Of a DNA stretch of 64,000 nt, positions 7,981 to 16,178 are shown piece by piece. The stretch's first letter is position 1. Each line of letters opens with the position of its first letter. The position numbers were made by a program, and so were the translations under genes. The stretch comes from Exiguobacterium undae DSM 14481. GTDB taxonomy: Bacteria; Bacillota; Bacilli; Exiguobacteriales; Exiguobacteriaceae. The DNA is taken from NCBI RefSeq assembly GCF_000620805.1, contig NZ_KK211187.1, positions 1,660,398-1,724,397 of the forward strand. The letters are read 5' to 3'. Below the pieces are notes generated by a model. That model saw only the letters and a list, made by a program, of their open reading frames with translations. It ran no database searches and was not told the origin of the DNA.

Positions 7981-8672
7981 ACAAAAATCTACAGTTGATA
8001 TTACGGATGCTTGTTGGCGGCGCTATTGGATTTTTCTTGATGTACTGGATGTTGAGCAGTCCGCTCGAGGGAATCGCCTTTTCAGAGTACAGCGTGTGGG
8101 TCAATGGCTTTTTGCTTGTTGTCATGATCGGTTTACTACTGTTTTCGCTGATTCGTTATCGGCAAATTCAACGCCTTCTTCACCAACCGTTGACGGGAGG
8201 CGCGGAAGACTCGGCTGATCAACAGATGTATCGCTGGTTCAGTGATGGCACACTGAGTTTAAACTTAGTGCTTCCGCTTAGTCTTGTATTGGTCAGTGTG
8301 AATTTAGTGCTCGATCAACAGCTTTCATTAGTCGTGACTGGCTTCGTCGTAATGGGTGTCGGACTGATTGGTTCGATCCGGTTTCAGACGCTGGTCCAGC
8401 ACATGTATCCGGAACGGAAGCTTCCGGACATCAGTGAAACGGATTATGCCATGAAACTCCTCGCGGCATCGGATGACGGGGAAAAACACGTCATGCTCGA
8501 AGGACTGTACAAAACACATTCTCTTGTTAATATGATGCTGATCGTTGGAATCATCTTGCTGCTCTTCTACTCGCTGTCGACATCGAGCTCTCAGCTATTC
8601 AGCATTTTCGTCATTACATCCATCTTGATGGTCAGTAACGCAAAATATTATCTGACGATTCGTAATCGTTAA
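7977..8672 (+). CDS. DUF3169-like membrane protein
   Basis: A 231-residue protein with six hydrophobic helices in three pairs. It starts with GTG overlapping the XRE stop. Size, topology and its position behind an XRE regulator match the DUF3169 family of Bacillota; the family has no established function. The central soluble stretch between helix pairs two and three includes ERKLPDISETDYAMKLLAASDDGEK, typical of that family as I recall it. Confidence 0.7.
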   Translation: MNKNLQLILRMLVGGAIGFFLMYWMLSSPLEGIAFSEYSVWVNGFLLVVMIGLLLFSLIRYRQIQRLLHQPLTGGAEDSADQQMYRWFSDGTLSLNLVLPLSLVLVSVNLVLDQQLSLVVTGFVVMGVGLIGSIRFQTLVQHMYPERKLPDISETDYAMKLLAASDDGEKHVMLEGLYKTHSLVNMMLIVGIILLLFYSLSTSSSQLFSIFVITSILMVSNAKYYLTIRNR

Positions 8673-8689
8673 GAACAGGAGAAATCAGC

Positions 8690-9001
8690 ATGCTTCGAAG
8701 CATTATTGCCGGTACGTTCACCTCTGTTTTGATTTCCGGTGTCTTGACGGATGTGATAATCGGGAACAGATCAAAACATCTTTTTTCGACCCGGCTTCGG
8801 TTTGTCATACAGGCCGTTTTGTATGTCCTGTCGGGCGTCTTGATTGGAACGATTTTAATCCTGACTTTTACGAAAGAGGCTTTTGACGTCCCGGTTTCCC
8901 TAACGACTGCCGGAGGTTCCGCCCTGCTCTACTATCTCGTAAATCAGCTGATTGAACGAGCCTTCCGGCATGTTCATAAAAAGGAGACTCCTATATGTTG
9001 A
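8690..9001 (+). CDS. Small membrane protein in XRE cluster
   Basis: A 103-residue protein with three hydrophobic helices (about residues 4-25, 38-60 and 68-88) and a basic tail. AACAGGAGAAATCAGC precedes the ATG. It lies 17 bases after the DUF3169-like gene and overlaps the next gene by seven bases. Family not recognised. It is probably part of one four-gene transcript led by the XRE regulator. Confidence 0.65.
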   Translation: MLRSIIAGTFTSVLISGVLTDVIIGNRSKHLFSTRLRFVIQAVLYVLSGVLIGTILILTFTKEAFDVPVSLTTAGGSALLYYLVNQLIERAFRHVHKKETPIC

Positions 9002-9438
9002 ACAAAATGTTGAACAAATTGTTCGCTGCCGCTCTGACCGCAATCGCTACTTCCGGTCTGTTGACGTTGGTTCTATCCGTTTATGCATTTTTTGAAGAAT
9101 CAGATGAAGATGTCTTTTCCGAGGCTTTCGATTATTTCCTCATCTATATGTTCTATTCGTTTCCCGTCATCTTCATTTCAGGAATTCTCGTCGATTGGCT
9201 GAAGAAACGATTCGTTTCATTCTTCCCTAAGCGCCGGAAGACAGTCCCTTTTTTATATGGTGTGTCAGGCAGTACAATCGCCCTGGTTATTCTTTTACTA
9301 AATCATGACGGAGCCGTTCGGTTCAGTGAACTGTTGTTCTTGCTGCCTTTCCTGATGCTTTGCGGCGCATCAGCGATTCTGTATTTTTGGATTTCGCATA
9401 GAATTCTCAAAAAATCGTTTAATAATCCTAAAAAATGA
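8995..9438 (+). CDS. Membrane protein, last gene of XRE cluster
   Basis: A 147-residue protein with four hydrophobic helices; the start overlaps the previous gene. The segment FYSFPVIFISGILVDWLKKR resembles MYSFPFILIYGGITSLLSE in the 11601-12104 gene, so the two may be distant paralogs (inference from eye alignment). Followed by a strong bidirectional terminator. No known domain. Confidence 0.65.
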   Translation: MLNKMLNKLFAAALTAIATSGLLTLVLSVYAFFEESDEDVFSEAFDYFLIYMFYSFPVIFISGILVDWLKKRFVSFFPKRRKTVPFLYGVSGSTIALVILLLNHDGAVRFSELLFLLPFLMLCGASAILYFWISHRILKKSFNNPKK

Positions 9439-9468
9439 CTCGCGGTTAAAACTACCGGAGTCATTTTT
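9431..9468. terminator. Bidirectional terminator
   Basis: Arms AAAAATGACTC and GAGTCATTTTT with an additional inner CGGT/ACCG pairing. It lies between the convergent XRE cluster and a GNAT gene and has T-runs on both strands; it overlaps the last codons of the plus-strand gene. Confidence 0.85.
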
Positions 9469-9472
9469 GATG

Positions 9473-9985
9473 TCAGTCGAGCATCGTCCGTTTGAACTGA
9501 ATAAGCCTCATTCGTTGACCGTTCAGTTCGACTTCTACTGCTTTGCTTTCTTGTTGGAATCCGTTACCTGTCAGAATTTTTTGCGAAGCGATGTTTCCGT
9601 CCGTCGTTTTTGCTTGAATTTCCTTAATATCAAGTTTCCGACATTGTTCAATCAACAGCTGGACGGCCTCTTTGGCAATTCCCTTTCCCGTATGATTCTG
9701 TCCAATCCGGTACCCAAGTTCTGCCCGTTTCGTAGTTACATCCCGATCGACGAGATTGATGCGACCGATAATTTCTCCGCCTTCATCTTTAATCAGGTAA
9801 AAGAACGAAGTGCCATCTCGCTGTTCCTGCAAAAGCGACGCATGGCGCTGCTTAAACATCTCAGGCATGTAATAGTCATCTCCGCGTGACGGAATCGATT
9901 TTTCAAAATAAGTGCGGTTCTTGAGTTCAAATGCATATAATTCTTCTGCGTCCAGTGCCGTACAGGCCTTCAACTGAATTTTCAT
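9473..9985 (-). CDS. GNAT acetyltransferase, RimJ/RimL type
   Basis: A 170-residue protein of the RimJ/RimL subgroup: GEIIGRINLVDRD, then KRAELGYRIGQNHTGKGIAKEAVQLL with the acetyl-CoA loop TGKGIA, and SQKILTGNGFQQE near the end. AGGAGGGGTGAT precedes the ATG. Close relatives acetylate ribosomal proteins or small molecules; the target here is unknown. Confidence 0.87.
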   Translation of the reverse strand: MKIQLKACTALDAEELYAFELKNRTYFEKSIPSRGDDYYMPEMFKQRHASLLQEQRDGTSFFYLIKDEGGEIIGRINLVDRDVTTKRAELGYRIGQNHTGKGIAKEAVQLLIEQCRKLDIKEIQAKTTDGNIASQKILTGNGFQQESKAVEVELNGQRMRLIQFKRTMLD

Positions 9986-10050
9986 ATCACCCCTCCTAAC
10001 CCCCTAATTATTCCTTTCAAATTCCATATATTATCATTATAATCATATAA

Positions 10051-10063
10051 GATACGTTGTATC
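10051..10063. promoter_or_regulatory. Small palindrome before MFS gene
   Basis: GATAC-GTT-GTATC, a perfect 5-base inverted repeat in the divergent GNAT/MFS spacer, next to a TATAAT at about 10038-10043. Could be an operator; short enough to be chance. Confidence 0.3.
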
Positions 10064-10099
10064 AATGCGTCGCCATTACTGGTCAAGTTAGGAAACAGC

Positions 10100-11305
10100 A
10101 TGTTCATCAAACGAAATCATCATAATTTAGCTACTCATAACGTCCGTGTCTTTTATTTCATTACTTTGTTTGGCACGATCAATCTCCTCGATCCGGTCAT
10201 CACCTTGTTTTATTTTCATCGCGGCTTGTCGGCATCTGACATTCTGATCATCCTCTTCATGTATTGTGCCGCCACGTTAGTATCGGAAATCCCGACCGGT
10301 GCCTTTGCCGACCGCTTTGGACCAAAAGCGTCGTTTTTAACCGGCAGCCTCATCAGTATTTTCTCAACCAGTCTGTTGCTGGTCGCAGACAATCTCTGGT
10401 GGTTTTCGATTCAGGGACTGCTGTGGGGATTATCAACGTCCTTCTTTTCCGGTTCAGACGATGCCTTGATTTACGAATCATTAAAGGAAAGCGGTCAGGA
10501 AAAGACGATGAGTCAGGTCATGGCGAAGATTTCGTCCGTCATGTTCTCCGTCACGATTTTTACCAGCCTGATCGGCGCCTATCTCGTCCGCGATTTAGCG
10601 GAAAGTCAGTTCCAATTTCTGATCCTCATCGGAATTCTCTTCAAAATCATCGAATTCTTGTTGATTTTCAGTCTGATCAATCCTAAATCGTTTGATCAGT
10701 TCCGGGACAACCCGTATACCCATGTTAAAAACGGTTGGCAGATCATCCGCCGATCACCGGATCTGATTAAAGTTTTTCTCAACTTTACGATAGTATTGAT
10801 TCCATCTGTCGTCATTTTCGGAAAGTTTGAGCAACCGTATGTGACGGGAGCCGGACTTCCCGTTGCATGGCTCGGTGTTTTGTACGCAAGCGCTGCTCTA
10901 CTCAGCATGCTGATCACCCGACATCTCGCGTGGCTGTTGCTCCGGTTTAAACGGACGACATTGATGCAACTGTCCGGCGTCGTCACACTGCTTGCCGTTA
11001 CGTTGGCCAGTTTCTTGTTTGACAGTTTATGGATCGCCTTAGTGCTCTTTTTTGTCCTCCGGATGCTCCGGTCAATCCGCCAACCGCTTTATTCCGGCAT
11101 CATCAACGAACATATCCCGTCCGGCAGCCGGGCAACGACGCTCTCGCTGCTCAATCTCGTCGATTCCGCGTTCGACTTAATCATTCTCGGAACGATGTCA
11201 TTCGTCGCGACTCTCGGATTACCGGCCATCTTTATCGGGTGTGCTCTGATTATCGGAGTGGGTCTGTTGTTTCCGGTGCGGGAGGCGAAACAGCCGGTAC
11301 AGTAA
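10100..11305 (+). CDS. MFS transporter
   Basis: A 401-residue major facilitator with twelve hydrophobic segments. The loop 2-3 signature appears as PTGAFADRFGPKAS. AGGAAACAGC precedes the ATG. The N-terminal pattern (LFGTINLLDPVITLFYFHRGLSASDI) resembles drug-export members of the family; no substrate can be assigned. It stands alone, divergent from a GNAT gene. Confidence 0.87.
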   Translation: MFIKRNHHNLATHNVRVFYFITLFGTINLLDPVITLFYFHRGLSASDILIILFMYCAATLVSEIPTGAFADRFGPKASFLTGSLISIFSTSLLLVADNLWWFSIQGLLWGLSTSFFSGSDDALIYESLKESGQEKTMSQVMAKISSVMFSVTIFTSLIGAYLVRDLAESQFQFLILIGILFKIIEFLLIFSLINPKSFDQFRDNPYTHVKNGWQIIRRSPDLIKVFLNFTIVLIPSVVIFGKFEQPYVTGAGLPVAWLGVLYASAALLSMLITRHLAWLLLRFKRTTLMQLSGVVTLLAVTLASFLFDSLWIALVLFFVLRMLRSIRQPLYSGIINEHIPSGSRATTLSLLNLVDSAFDLIILGTMSFVATLGLPAIFIGCALIIGVGLLFPVREAKQPVQ

Positions 11306-11328
11306 GGTCTCCTCCTCTAAGAATGAAG

Positions 11329-11369
11329 GCAGACAAAAAGACACAGCTGTTCACTGTGCCTTCGTCTGC
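11329..11369. terminator. Nested hairpins between convergent genes
   Basis: Outer arms GCAGAC/GTCTGC, inner arms GACACAG/CTGTGCC. T-rich tracts lie on both sides (TTTTTGTC on minus, TTCTCTCTTTTT on plus). Serves the MFS gene and the small minus-strand gene, whose last codons it overlaps. Confidence 0.7.
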
Positions 11370-11530
11370 TTCTCTCTTTTTCCAACCAACACAATCGTAC
11401 AAAACAGAAAAATCGTGCCTAAACCGGCACCAACAAGCAGTGCCGAGTCAACGACAGGCCGAAGTGCAAGTCCTGCCATAATAGAAGAAGCATTTAGCAA
11501 AAGAAACATCGTTATGTAGTTTTTCTTCAT
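11351..11530 (-). CDS. Small two-span membrane protein (59 aa)
   Basis: A 59-residue protein with two hydrophobic helices and a basic C-terminus (GKREKQTKAQ). The start MKKNYITMF is chosen because GGGAGGAAATGTAAA precedes it; an upstream in-frame ATG would put the ribosome site inside the gene. Family unknown. Confidence 0.6.
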   Translation of the reverse strand: MKKNYITMFLLLNASSIMAGLALRPVVDSALLVGAGLGTIFLFCTIVLVGKREKQTKAQ

Positions 11531-11600
11531 TTTACATTTCCTCCCTTTTTCATTATTGTACAATTTAATGTATCGGTTTTACAAACAATTGTCTTAAAGA

Positions 11601-12104
11601 ATGGACGTGTATGCTGTGTTTTACCGAAAAGTAATCGCCGCTTCTCTTAGCGGCTCCATCTTTGCGATTTTATTTGGTCTGTTCGTTCCATATCCGAACA
11701 GTCCTACTTCCAACTTGATTTGGCAGTATATATCAAGTGTTTTAATCAGCATTCCGGTCTACCTGATGTACAGTTTCCCGTTCATCCTGATTTACGGCGG
11801 GATCACTTCACTGCTCAGTGAGATCATCAGCCGACGTATGACCAAAAATCAAAAAGCCGAATTTGTTGTATTGGGTGCGTTGCATCTGGCATTCGGATCT
11901 GTTTTTTTCCTGATATTTAATCCTTACGCCGGTACCCTCAGCTTAGCTGCAGCATTCCTGTTTTTCGTGACAGATCGTTACTTACAGAACAAACGAGCTT
12001 CGTACCGTCTGACGCAAGCATTGATGAGTCTTGAAATTCCGATTGGCGTCTGGATTCTGTTCATGGGACTTGTTTATCTTCAAAGCATGTTGACTGGATT
12101 CTGA
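11601..12104 (+). CDS. Integral membrane protein of unknown function
   Basis: A 167-residue protein with five or six hydrophobic helices and a cytosolic basic loop (SRRMTKNQKAE). The region MYSFPFILIYGG resembles the 8995-9438 protein. The ribosome site is weak (TTAAAGA close to the ATG), so the start is the least certain part. Followed by a strong bidirectional terminator. No known domain. Confidence 0.65.
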   Translation: MDVYAVFYRKVIAASLSGSIFAILFGLFVPYPNSPTSNLIWQYISSVLISIPVYLMYSFPFILIYGGITSLLSEIISRRMTKNQKAEFVVLGALHLAFGSVFFLIFNPYAGTLSLAAAFLFFVTDRYLQNKRASYRLTQALMSLEIPIGVWILFMGLVYLQSMLTGF

Positions 12105-12147
12105 ACAGGAGCGGACCATCTAACCATACAGGTGGTCCGCTCTTGTT
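12104..12147. terminator. Bidirectional terminator
   Basis: Thirteen-base arms GAGCGGACCATCT/AGGTGGTCCGCTC (one G-T pair) with TCTTGTT on plus and CCTGTTC on minus; shared by two convergent genes. Confidence 0.85.
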
Positions 12148-12793
12148 AAAAGTATGTATTAAACCCGATCTCATCTTCCCGCAGTATTCCTTTTTCATTG
12201 ATGTATTCCGTGGCCAGATTTCCGTGTCGGAGCAGTTTCTTTTTCTTTAAAGCTGTTGCCAGCCGGTTCAAATTCTTTTCTTCAGTCGGTGAGCGGTCCC
12301 GCTGCAGTGTAATCGTAATGAACGGTGGGATTTTTGCTTTCTCATACTCGCTTGACGATGATGGATCCAGCTTCAATTGTTGGACAGCTTCTTGATAGTA
12401 CACTGCCTTGTATGCGGTCCCTTGACCGAAAATCGTTTCGACAAGCGGACGGATCTTTTCCGTCAGTGTCTGCGACCACAGTTCAGACAAGTAGGTATCC
12501 GTAACCTGTTTTGTCTGCTGATCGACATACACGAAAAAATCGATATTTGTCTTTAAATCATTCAGTTGCACGGCATAATCAAACTCGGAGTACCTGCCCG
12601 TCGAGTCGTAGAAGACGCCCGCTACTTCAGCCTGTTGAAAGTGTTTCGCGATGTATGATTTCGTCTCACGTACGACTCGATCTGCTTCCGGTTCGTCCGG
12701 TTCCCTGGACTGGACATACAGAAAAACAACCAGACCTACCATCACGACCATGACACCAAAAAGAATCAGTAGCTTTTTAGCAAATACGCTCAT
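12146..12793 (-). CDS. Membrane-anchored protein of unknown function
   Basis: A 215-residue protein with one N-terminal anchor (residues 4-27, LLILFGVMVVMVGLVVFLYV) and an extracytoplasmic, charged body. The start MSVFAKK is preferred because AAAAAAGGAGGGGGTAAC immediately precedes it. The body is mixed alpha-beta, without a motif I recognise. It ends at a shared terminator. Confidence 0.65.
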   Translation of the reverse strand: MSVFAKKLLILFGVMVVMVGLVVFLYVQSREPDEPEADRVVRETKSYIAKHFQQAEVAGVFYDSTGRYSEFDYAVQLNDLKTNIDFFVYVDQQTKQVTDTYLSELWSQTLTEKIRPLVETIFGQGTAYKAVYYQEAVQQLKLDPSSSSEYEKAKIPPFITITLQRDRSPTEEKNLNRLATALKKKKLLRHGNLATEYINEKGILREDEIGFNTYF

Positions 12794-12944
12794 GTTACCC
12801 CCTCCTTTTTTCCCTAATACTACCATCCTAATTATTCAATTGACTAAATTCATCCATATTTTTCTTTCGTATTTCTTTTAATATCTCTACAATGAACATA
12901 ATCCGTTTTTCTCTGAATACTTTTGATGAAAGCGTGGTGAAGAC

Positions 12945-13238
12945 ATGCGCCGCACCATTCGTTTACTGATTCTGGGTCTGTTCATAGTCTGCGTTTTATC
13001 CGGCTGTTCCCACGAGGAATATGTGATCGAAGAAATCCAAGGCGATCAGCTTTCGCTCGGTCCTGAGGAGCAGGATCCGGAAGCTTCGTACGCCTTGACC
13101 GAAGTCATGGTTGACGATCAGACGAAGATTGACGGTCGGACCAACCCATTATCCGTCTTAAAACCGGGGGACATCATCCGGTTCGAATACCGGAAAGACA
13201 AACAACCGCTCGTCGCAACGATCGAGCGGGTCAATTGA
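12945..13238 (+). CDS. Small lipoprotein, unknown function
   Basis: A 97-residue lipoprotein: signal peptide with lipobox LSGC at about residues 18-21, then an acidic beta-rich body with ...GDIIRFEYRKDKQPLVATIERVN at the end, which looks like an OB-fold or DUF3221-like small domain (tentative). It lies 22 bases before the epimerase gene on the same strand and may be cotranscribed. Confidence 0.68.
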   Translation: MRRTIRLLILGLFIVCVLSGCSHEEYVIEEIQGDQLSLGPEEQDPEASYALTEVMVDDQTKIDGRTNPLSVLKPGDIIRFEYRKDKQPLVATIERVN

Positions 13239-13260
13239 AAGAGGAAAGAAGGTCGATGAT

Positions 13261-14148
13261 TTGAAACTGACAGGAAAACGCATTTTGGTGACCGGCGTCA
13301 CCGGGACGCTCGGCGCGCGTGTCGCAAGACGACTTGTATCGGAAGCACTCGAAGTCCGCGGCTTGATCCGGAATCCCAATCAGCTTGCTGCTGTGGAGCA
13401 ACTGGGTTTCACACCGGTCCTCGGTGACCTTACCGATCGAGCGTCGCTTCGACAAGCGATGGAGAAGATTGACTGGGTGATCCATTGTGCCGCCTATCTT
13501 GGGGAGGAGCAGGTCCTTGCGCATCAAGCCAACGTGGTTGGCGTCGAGCACTTGGCCGCTGTGGCACATGAAACGGGGGTACGCATCGTCCATATCTCGA
13601 CGACATCCGTCTACGGAGAACCAGCGGACGGTCAGTTGACCGAGTCGTCGCCGCTCGCCGTTGACCATCCGGCACCGTACATCGAGACAAAAATCCGCTC
13701 GGAACGCATTTTGAACGAGTATGCAGCGTACGGACTCGACGTCCGCATTCTACGGTCCGGTGCCATCTGTGCCGAACACGATTCCTACTGGGGCGACCGC
13801 CAAGTCAAACGGATGCAGGAGGCGGAGATCGTGACTTGGGTCCATCCGGACGATGTCGTGAACTGGGTTCATGCCGATAATCTGGCCGAAATGGTGTACC
13901 TCGTCCTCACGCGCGGGCAAGCCGGTGACGTCTTCCATGCGGTCGACGCCAACATTCCGGAAACCGACTTTCGCATGCGTCTGATCGAAGCGTCGGGCAA
14001 GCCGTACCGCATCCCGAACCGGATTGCGGAGCATCCGACCTATTCGAACGACAAAATCGTCGCCCTCGGTTACCGGCCGATTCGTTCGTTTGAAGAAACG
14101 ATGGAAGTATTGCTAGCATCGTTCGCGGTCCCCTCAACGCCTGAATAA
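13261..14148 (+). CDS. NAD(P)-dependent epimerase/dehydratase (extended SDR)
   Basis: A 295-residue extended short-chain dehydrogenase. The dinucleotide loop TGVTGTLG is at residues 11-18, HISTTSVYGE at 111-120 supplies the active-site serine/threonine, and Y140-x3-K144 (YIETK) is the catalytic pair. TTG is the likely start: AGGAAAGAAGG lies upstream and no ATG or GTG is in frame. The substrate is unclear; this subgroup includes NAD-dependent sterol-dehydrogenase-like and sugar epimerase proteins. Confidence 0.85.
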   Translation: MKLTGKRILVTGVTGTLGARVARRLVSEALEVRGLIRNPNQLAAVEQLGFTPVLGDLTDRASLRQAMEKIDWVIHCAAYLGEEQVLAHQANVVGVEHLAAVAHETGVRIVHISTTSVYGEPADGQLTESSPLAVDHPAPYIETKIRSERILNEYAAYGLDVRILRSGAICAEHDSYWGDRQVKRMQEAEIVTWVHPDDVVNWVHADNLAEMVYLVLTRGQAGDVFHAVDANIPETDFRMRLIEASGKPYRIPNRIAEHPTYSNDKIVALGYRPIRSFEETMEVLLASFAVPSTPE

Positions 14149-14179
14149 CGGATAGAAGTCTCATTCGATCTACACTTGT

Positions 14180-14527
14180 TTACAACCGACTCCACAATTG
14201 AGTGAGTTGTTGCTGCACGGTCCAAAACATCCACCAACATGCTCCGGCGCATATCAGGCTGAATAACAGTGATCCGCCCCGGCTCAAAAGCAGATACAAT
14301 ACCAACAACAGCAAAAATGTCGCCGGTAAGCCTGACAAGACACTTTTGACAAACGCCGTCACTTCCGTTTTGGATTGTCCCTGCTGGATGAGCCAGACCA
14401 GACTGATCAGACTTACGAGCGGCAGAGCAGCAATCACGCCACCGTACGACGGCGACCGTCGGGCCAGTTCTGTGACAAGACCGATGACAAGGGCACTCGA
14501 CAAAATTTTAATCAGAAAAGCAGTCAT
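14180..14527 (-). CDS. DUF3147 family membrane protein
   Basis: A 115-residue protein with four hydrophobic helices, MTAFLIKILSSALVIGLVTELARRSPSYGGVIAALP..., matching the DUF3147 family (unknown function, four spans, the SPSYGGVIAALP motif). It overlaps the end of the MarR gene by 20 bases, so it is translated from the same mRNA and is presumably the regulator's target. Confidence 0.75.
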   Translation of the reverse strand: MTAFLIKILSSALVIGLVTELARRSPSYGGVIAALPLVSLISLVWLIQQGQSKTEVTAFVKSVLSGLPATFLLLLVLYLLLSRGGSLLFSLICAGACWWMFWTVQQQLTQLWSRL

Positions 14528-14918
14528 CTGCCGCCTCCCGGAATAAGCGAAACGCCGCCTGAATGGCTTGTTGGTCTGCCGGTGACAACTGCGCTAAGAC
14601 ACGTTCGACCCGACCGGCATCCAGTTCGGTATGTGTTTTGACGGCTGTCCGTCCTTCCGATGTCAAACTGATTTGAACGACGCGTTGGTCGGTCTCGGAA
14701 CGTTGTTTGACGATGTACCCCAGTCCTTCTAGTTTTTTGACATGTTCGGACGCGGTGTTCGGAGACAAGGCAAATCGTTTGGCAATTTCCTTCACCGTCA
14801 TCACCCCTGCCATTTGAATCGTCTGCAAAATCCGGACGCTTTGGTGCGACAGGTTTTCCGCCCATGTTGGGTGCAATCGATAGTACAACCGGGCAAAATC
14901 CTCATGAATCGTTGACAT
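14508..14918 (-). CDS. MarR family transcriptional regulator
   Basis: A 136-residue winged-helix regulator: VMTVKEIAKRFALSPNTASEHVKKLEGLGYIVKQRSETDQRVVQISLTSEG contains the HTH and the wing with the conserved D-x-R. The ATG at 14918 is used because AAAGGAG lies eight bases away; an upstream GTG would overlap that site. A clear palindrome lies between it and the divergent lipoprotein gene and is the likely operator. It forms an overlapping pair with DUF3147. Confidence 0.9.
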   Translation of the reverse strand: MSTIHEDFARLYYRLHPTWAENLSHQSVRILQTIQMAGVMTVKEIAKRFALSPNTASEHVKKLEGLGYIVKQRSETDQRVVQISLTSEGRTAVKTHTELDAGRVERVLAQLSPADQQAIQAAFRLFREAADDCFSD

Positions 14919-14951
14919 CTTGGTCACTCCTTTTTATATCGTTACAACCGA

Positions 14952-14974
14952 TTATATCGTATTTTACGATATAA
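14952..14974. promoter_or_regulatory. Probable MarR operator (perfect inverted repeat)
   Basis: Arms TTATATCGTA and TACGATATAA around TTT, a perfect 10-base inverted repeat. A second, looser copy (TATATCG ... CGATTATA, 14935-14955) adjoins it. It lies between the divergent marR and lipoprotein genes, the expected autoregulatory site. Confidence 0.7.
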
Positions 14975-15006
14975 AAACAAATCAGATTTGAAAGCGAGGT
15001 TTTTGT

Positions 15007-15375
15007 ATGAAGAAACGTGCCACGTTATTACTCTTAGGCAGTATATGTTTGAGCGCAGGTTGTGCTACTGAAACCACGACGTCTACAACGGACTCGATTG
15101 CAGCCGAAGCCCGTCAAGATACAACAGCCGACTTGATTCGGGCAGACGACCGGGTGTATCAGCTCGACGGAACGGACGCGACCATCAAAAAAGACGACGT
15201 GACCTCCTTTTCGACGGTCAAAAAACAGGTGACTGCCAAACAACCGTTGACGGACCAAGCAGCAACGGACTGGCAAGCTGGAACGACGTTATATCGGGAC
15301 GAAGAAGCAACGGGCGTGCTCTATGTTTTTAAGGGAACGACCGCTTATCGCTATACGGCGATTCCGGAAGGTTGA
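15007..15375 (+). CDS. Lipoprotein of unknown function
   Basis: A 122-residue lipoprotein with lipobox LSAGC at residues 15-19, a Thr/Ser-rich linker, then a compact polar domain. GAAAGCGAGGTTTTTGT precedes the ATG. It is divergent from the marR-DUF3147 pair and shares the palindromic operator region, so it may be MarR-controlled. Function unknown. Confidence 0.65.
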   Translation: MKKRATLLLLGSICLSAGCATETTTSTTDSIAAEARQDTTADLIRADDRVYQLDGTDATIKKDDVTSFSTVKKQVTAKQPLTDQAATDWQAGTTLYRDEEATGVLYVFKGTTAYRYTAIPEG

Positions 15376-15489
15376 CCTATTTTTAAAAAGACGTGGCCGA
15401 ACCTTACGATTTTGTTAGTTCACTCCGTTACGTCGAGATGGTACACTAGCGACATTATGTTCCGACCATCCACTAAGGGAGACTTCTTG

Positions 15490-16131
15490 ATGAGACAGAC
15501 CACGCATACATCCACTTCCACCTCGACAACGAATCAAAAGATCATTCAATTGATCCAAGGCCTTTATCAGTTACATACGACACCCATGAAAGCGGCCCAT
15601 TATCAAAAGCTGGCAACTTATTTACCCTATCCTTCTCTAGAGGAAATTGAACAACGGTTTGGATCCTGGACAAAACTACTGGAACAAGCCGGTATCGTCA
15701 AACCGATTGATTTATCAAACCGCGATCGTTTGACGCTGAACCGCTCCAAATCATCTCCGTCCCGAAAACGTTGGACCGTCGAAGAAAGCATTGCTTTTTA
15801 CGTCGAGACGTGCGGCTCCCGTGTGACCATCCGGTCCTACTCCGAACTGCGGACCGCCCATCCACAGATGATGAGTGCGAACACGATCATCCGCCACCAC
15901 GGCACCTGGAAACAGGCATTGGCACACTTTCAATTGTCCTCAAACGGCTTTTACTCGGACGAGGACTGTTTAAACGCCTTGCGCCAAGCCTATGAGAAAA
16001 TCGGACCGGCGATAACGAGTCAGGATTATGTCCGCTTCGCCCGTAAGCAGCAACTGCCCTCGTTGACGTTGCTGATTGAACGATTCACGAGCTGGCGCGA
16101 AGCATTACGGATCCTGGAAGAGTCGCGTTAA
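15490..16131 (+). CDS. Protein of three homing-endonuclease-associated repeats
   Basis: A 213-residue basic protein made of three similar modules of about 50 residues at roughly 15-69, 96-149 and 157-212. Each has two helices and ends in a core such as IEQRFGSWTKLLEQAG, IIRHHGTWKQALAHF and IERFTSWREALRIL. This matches the 'homing endonuclease associated repeat' (HNH_repeat), a DNA-binding module usually attached to a nuclease; no HNH or other catalytic motif is present. A Thr/Ser tract fills the N-terminus. The start is chosen for AAGGGAGACTTCTTG. Inference: a stand-alone DNA-binding protein. Confidence 0.7.
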   Translation: MRQTTHTSTSTSTTNQKIIQLIQGLYQLHTTPMKAAHYQKLATYLPYPSLEEIEQRFGSWTKLLEQAGIVKPIDLSNRDRLTLNRSKSSPSRKRWTVEESIAFYVETCGSRVTIRSYSELRTAHPQMMSANTIIRHHGTWKQALAHFQLSSNGFYSDEDCLNALRQAYEKIGPAITSQDYVRFARKQQLPSLTLLIERFTSWREALRILEESR

Positions 16132-16178
16132 AAAAAACGGTTGATCCTCACGCAAATGGAGGATCAACCGTTTTTTTC
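16132..16178. terminator. Bidirectional terminator
   Basis: Fifteen-base perfect arms AAACGGTTGATCCTC / GAGGATCAACCGTTT, nine-base loop, T-runs on both strands, shared by convergent genes. Confidence 0.93.

Noticed and set aside
13231-13668. Minus-strand ORF of 145 aa opposite the epimerase
   Set aside because: Shadow of the SDR gene, whose NAD-binding and YxxxK motifs are intact.
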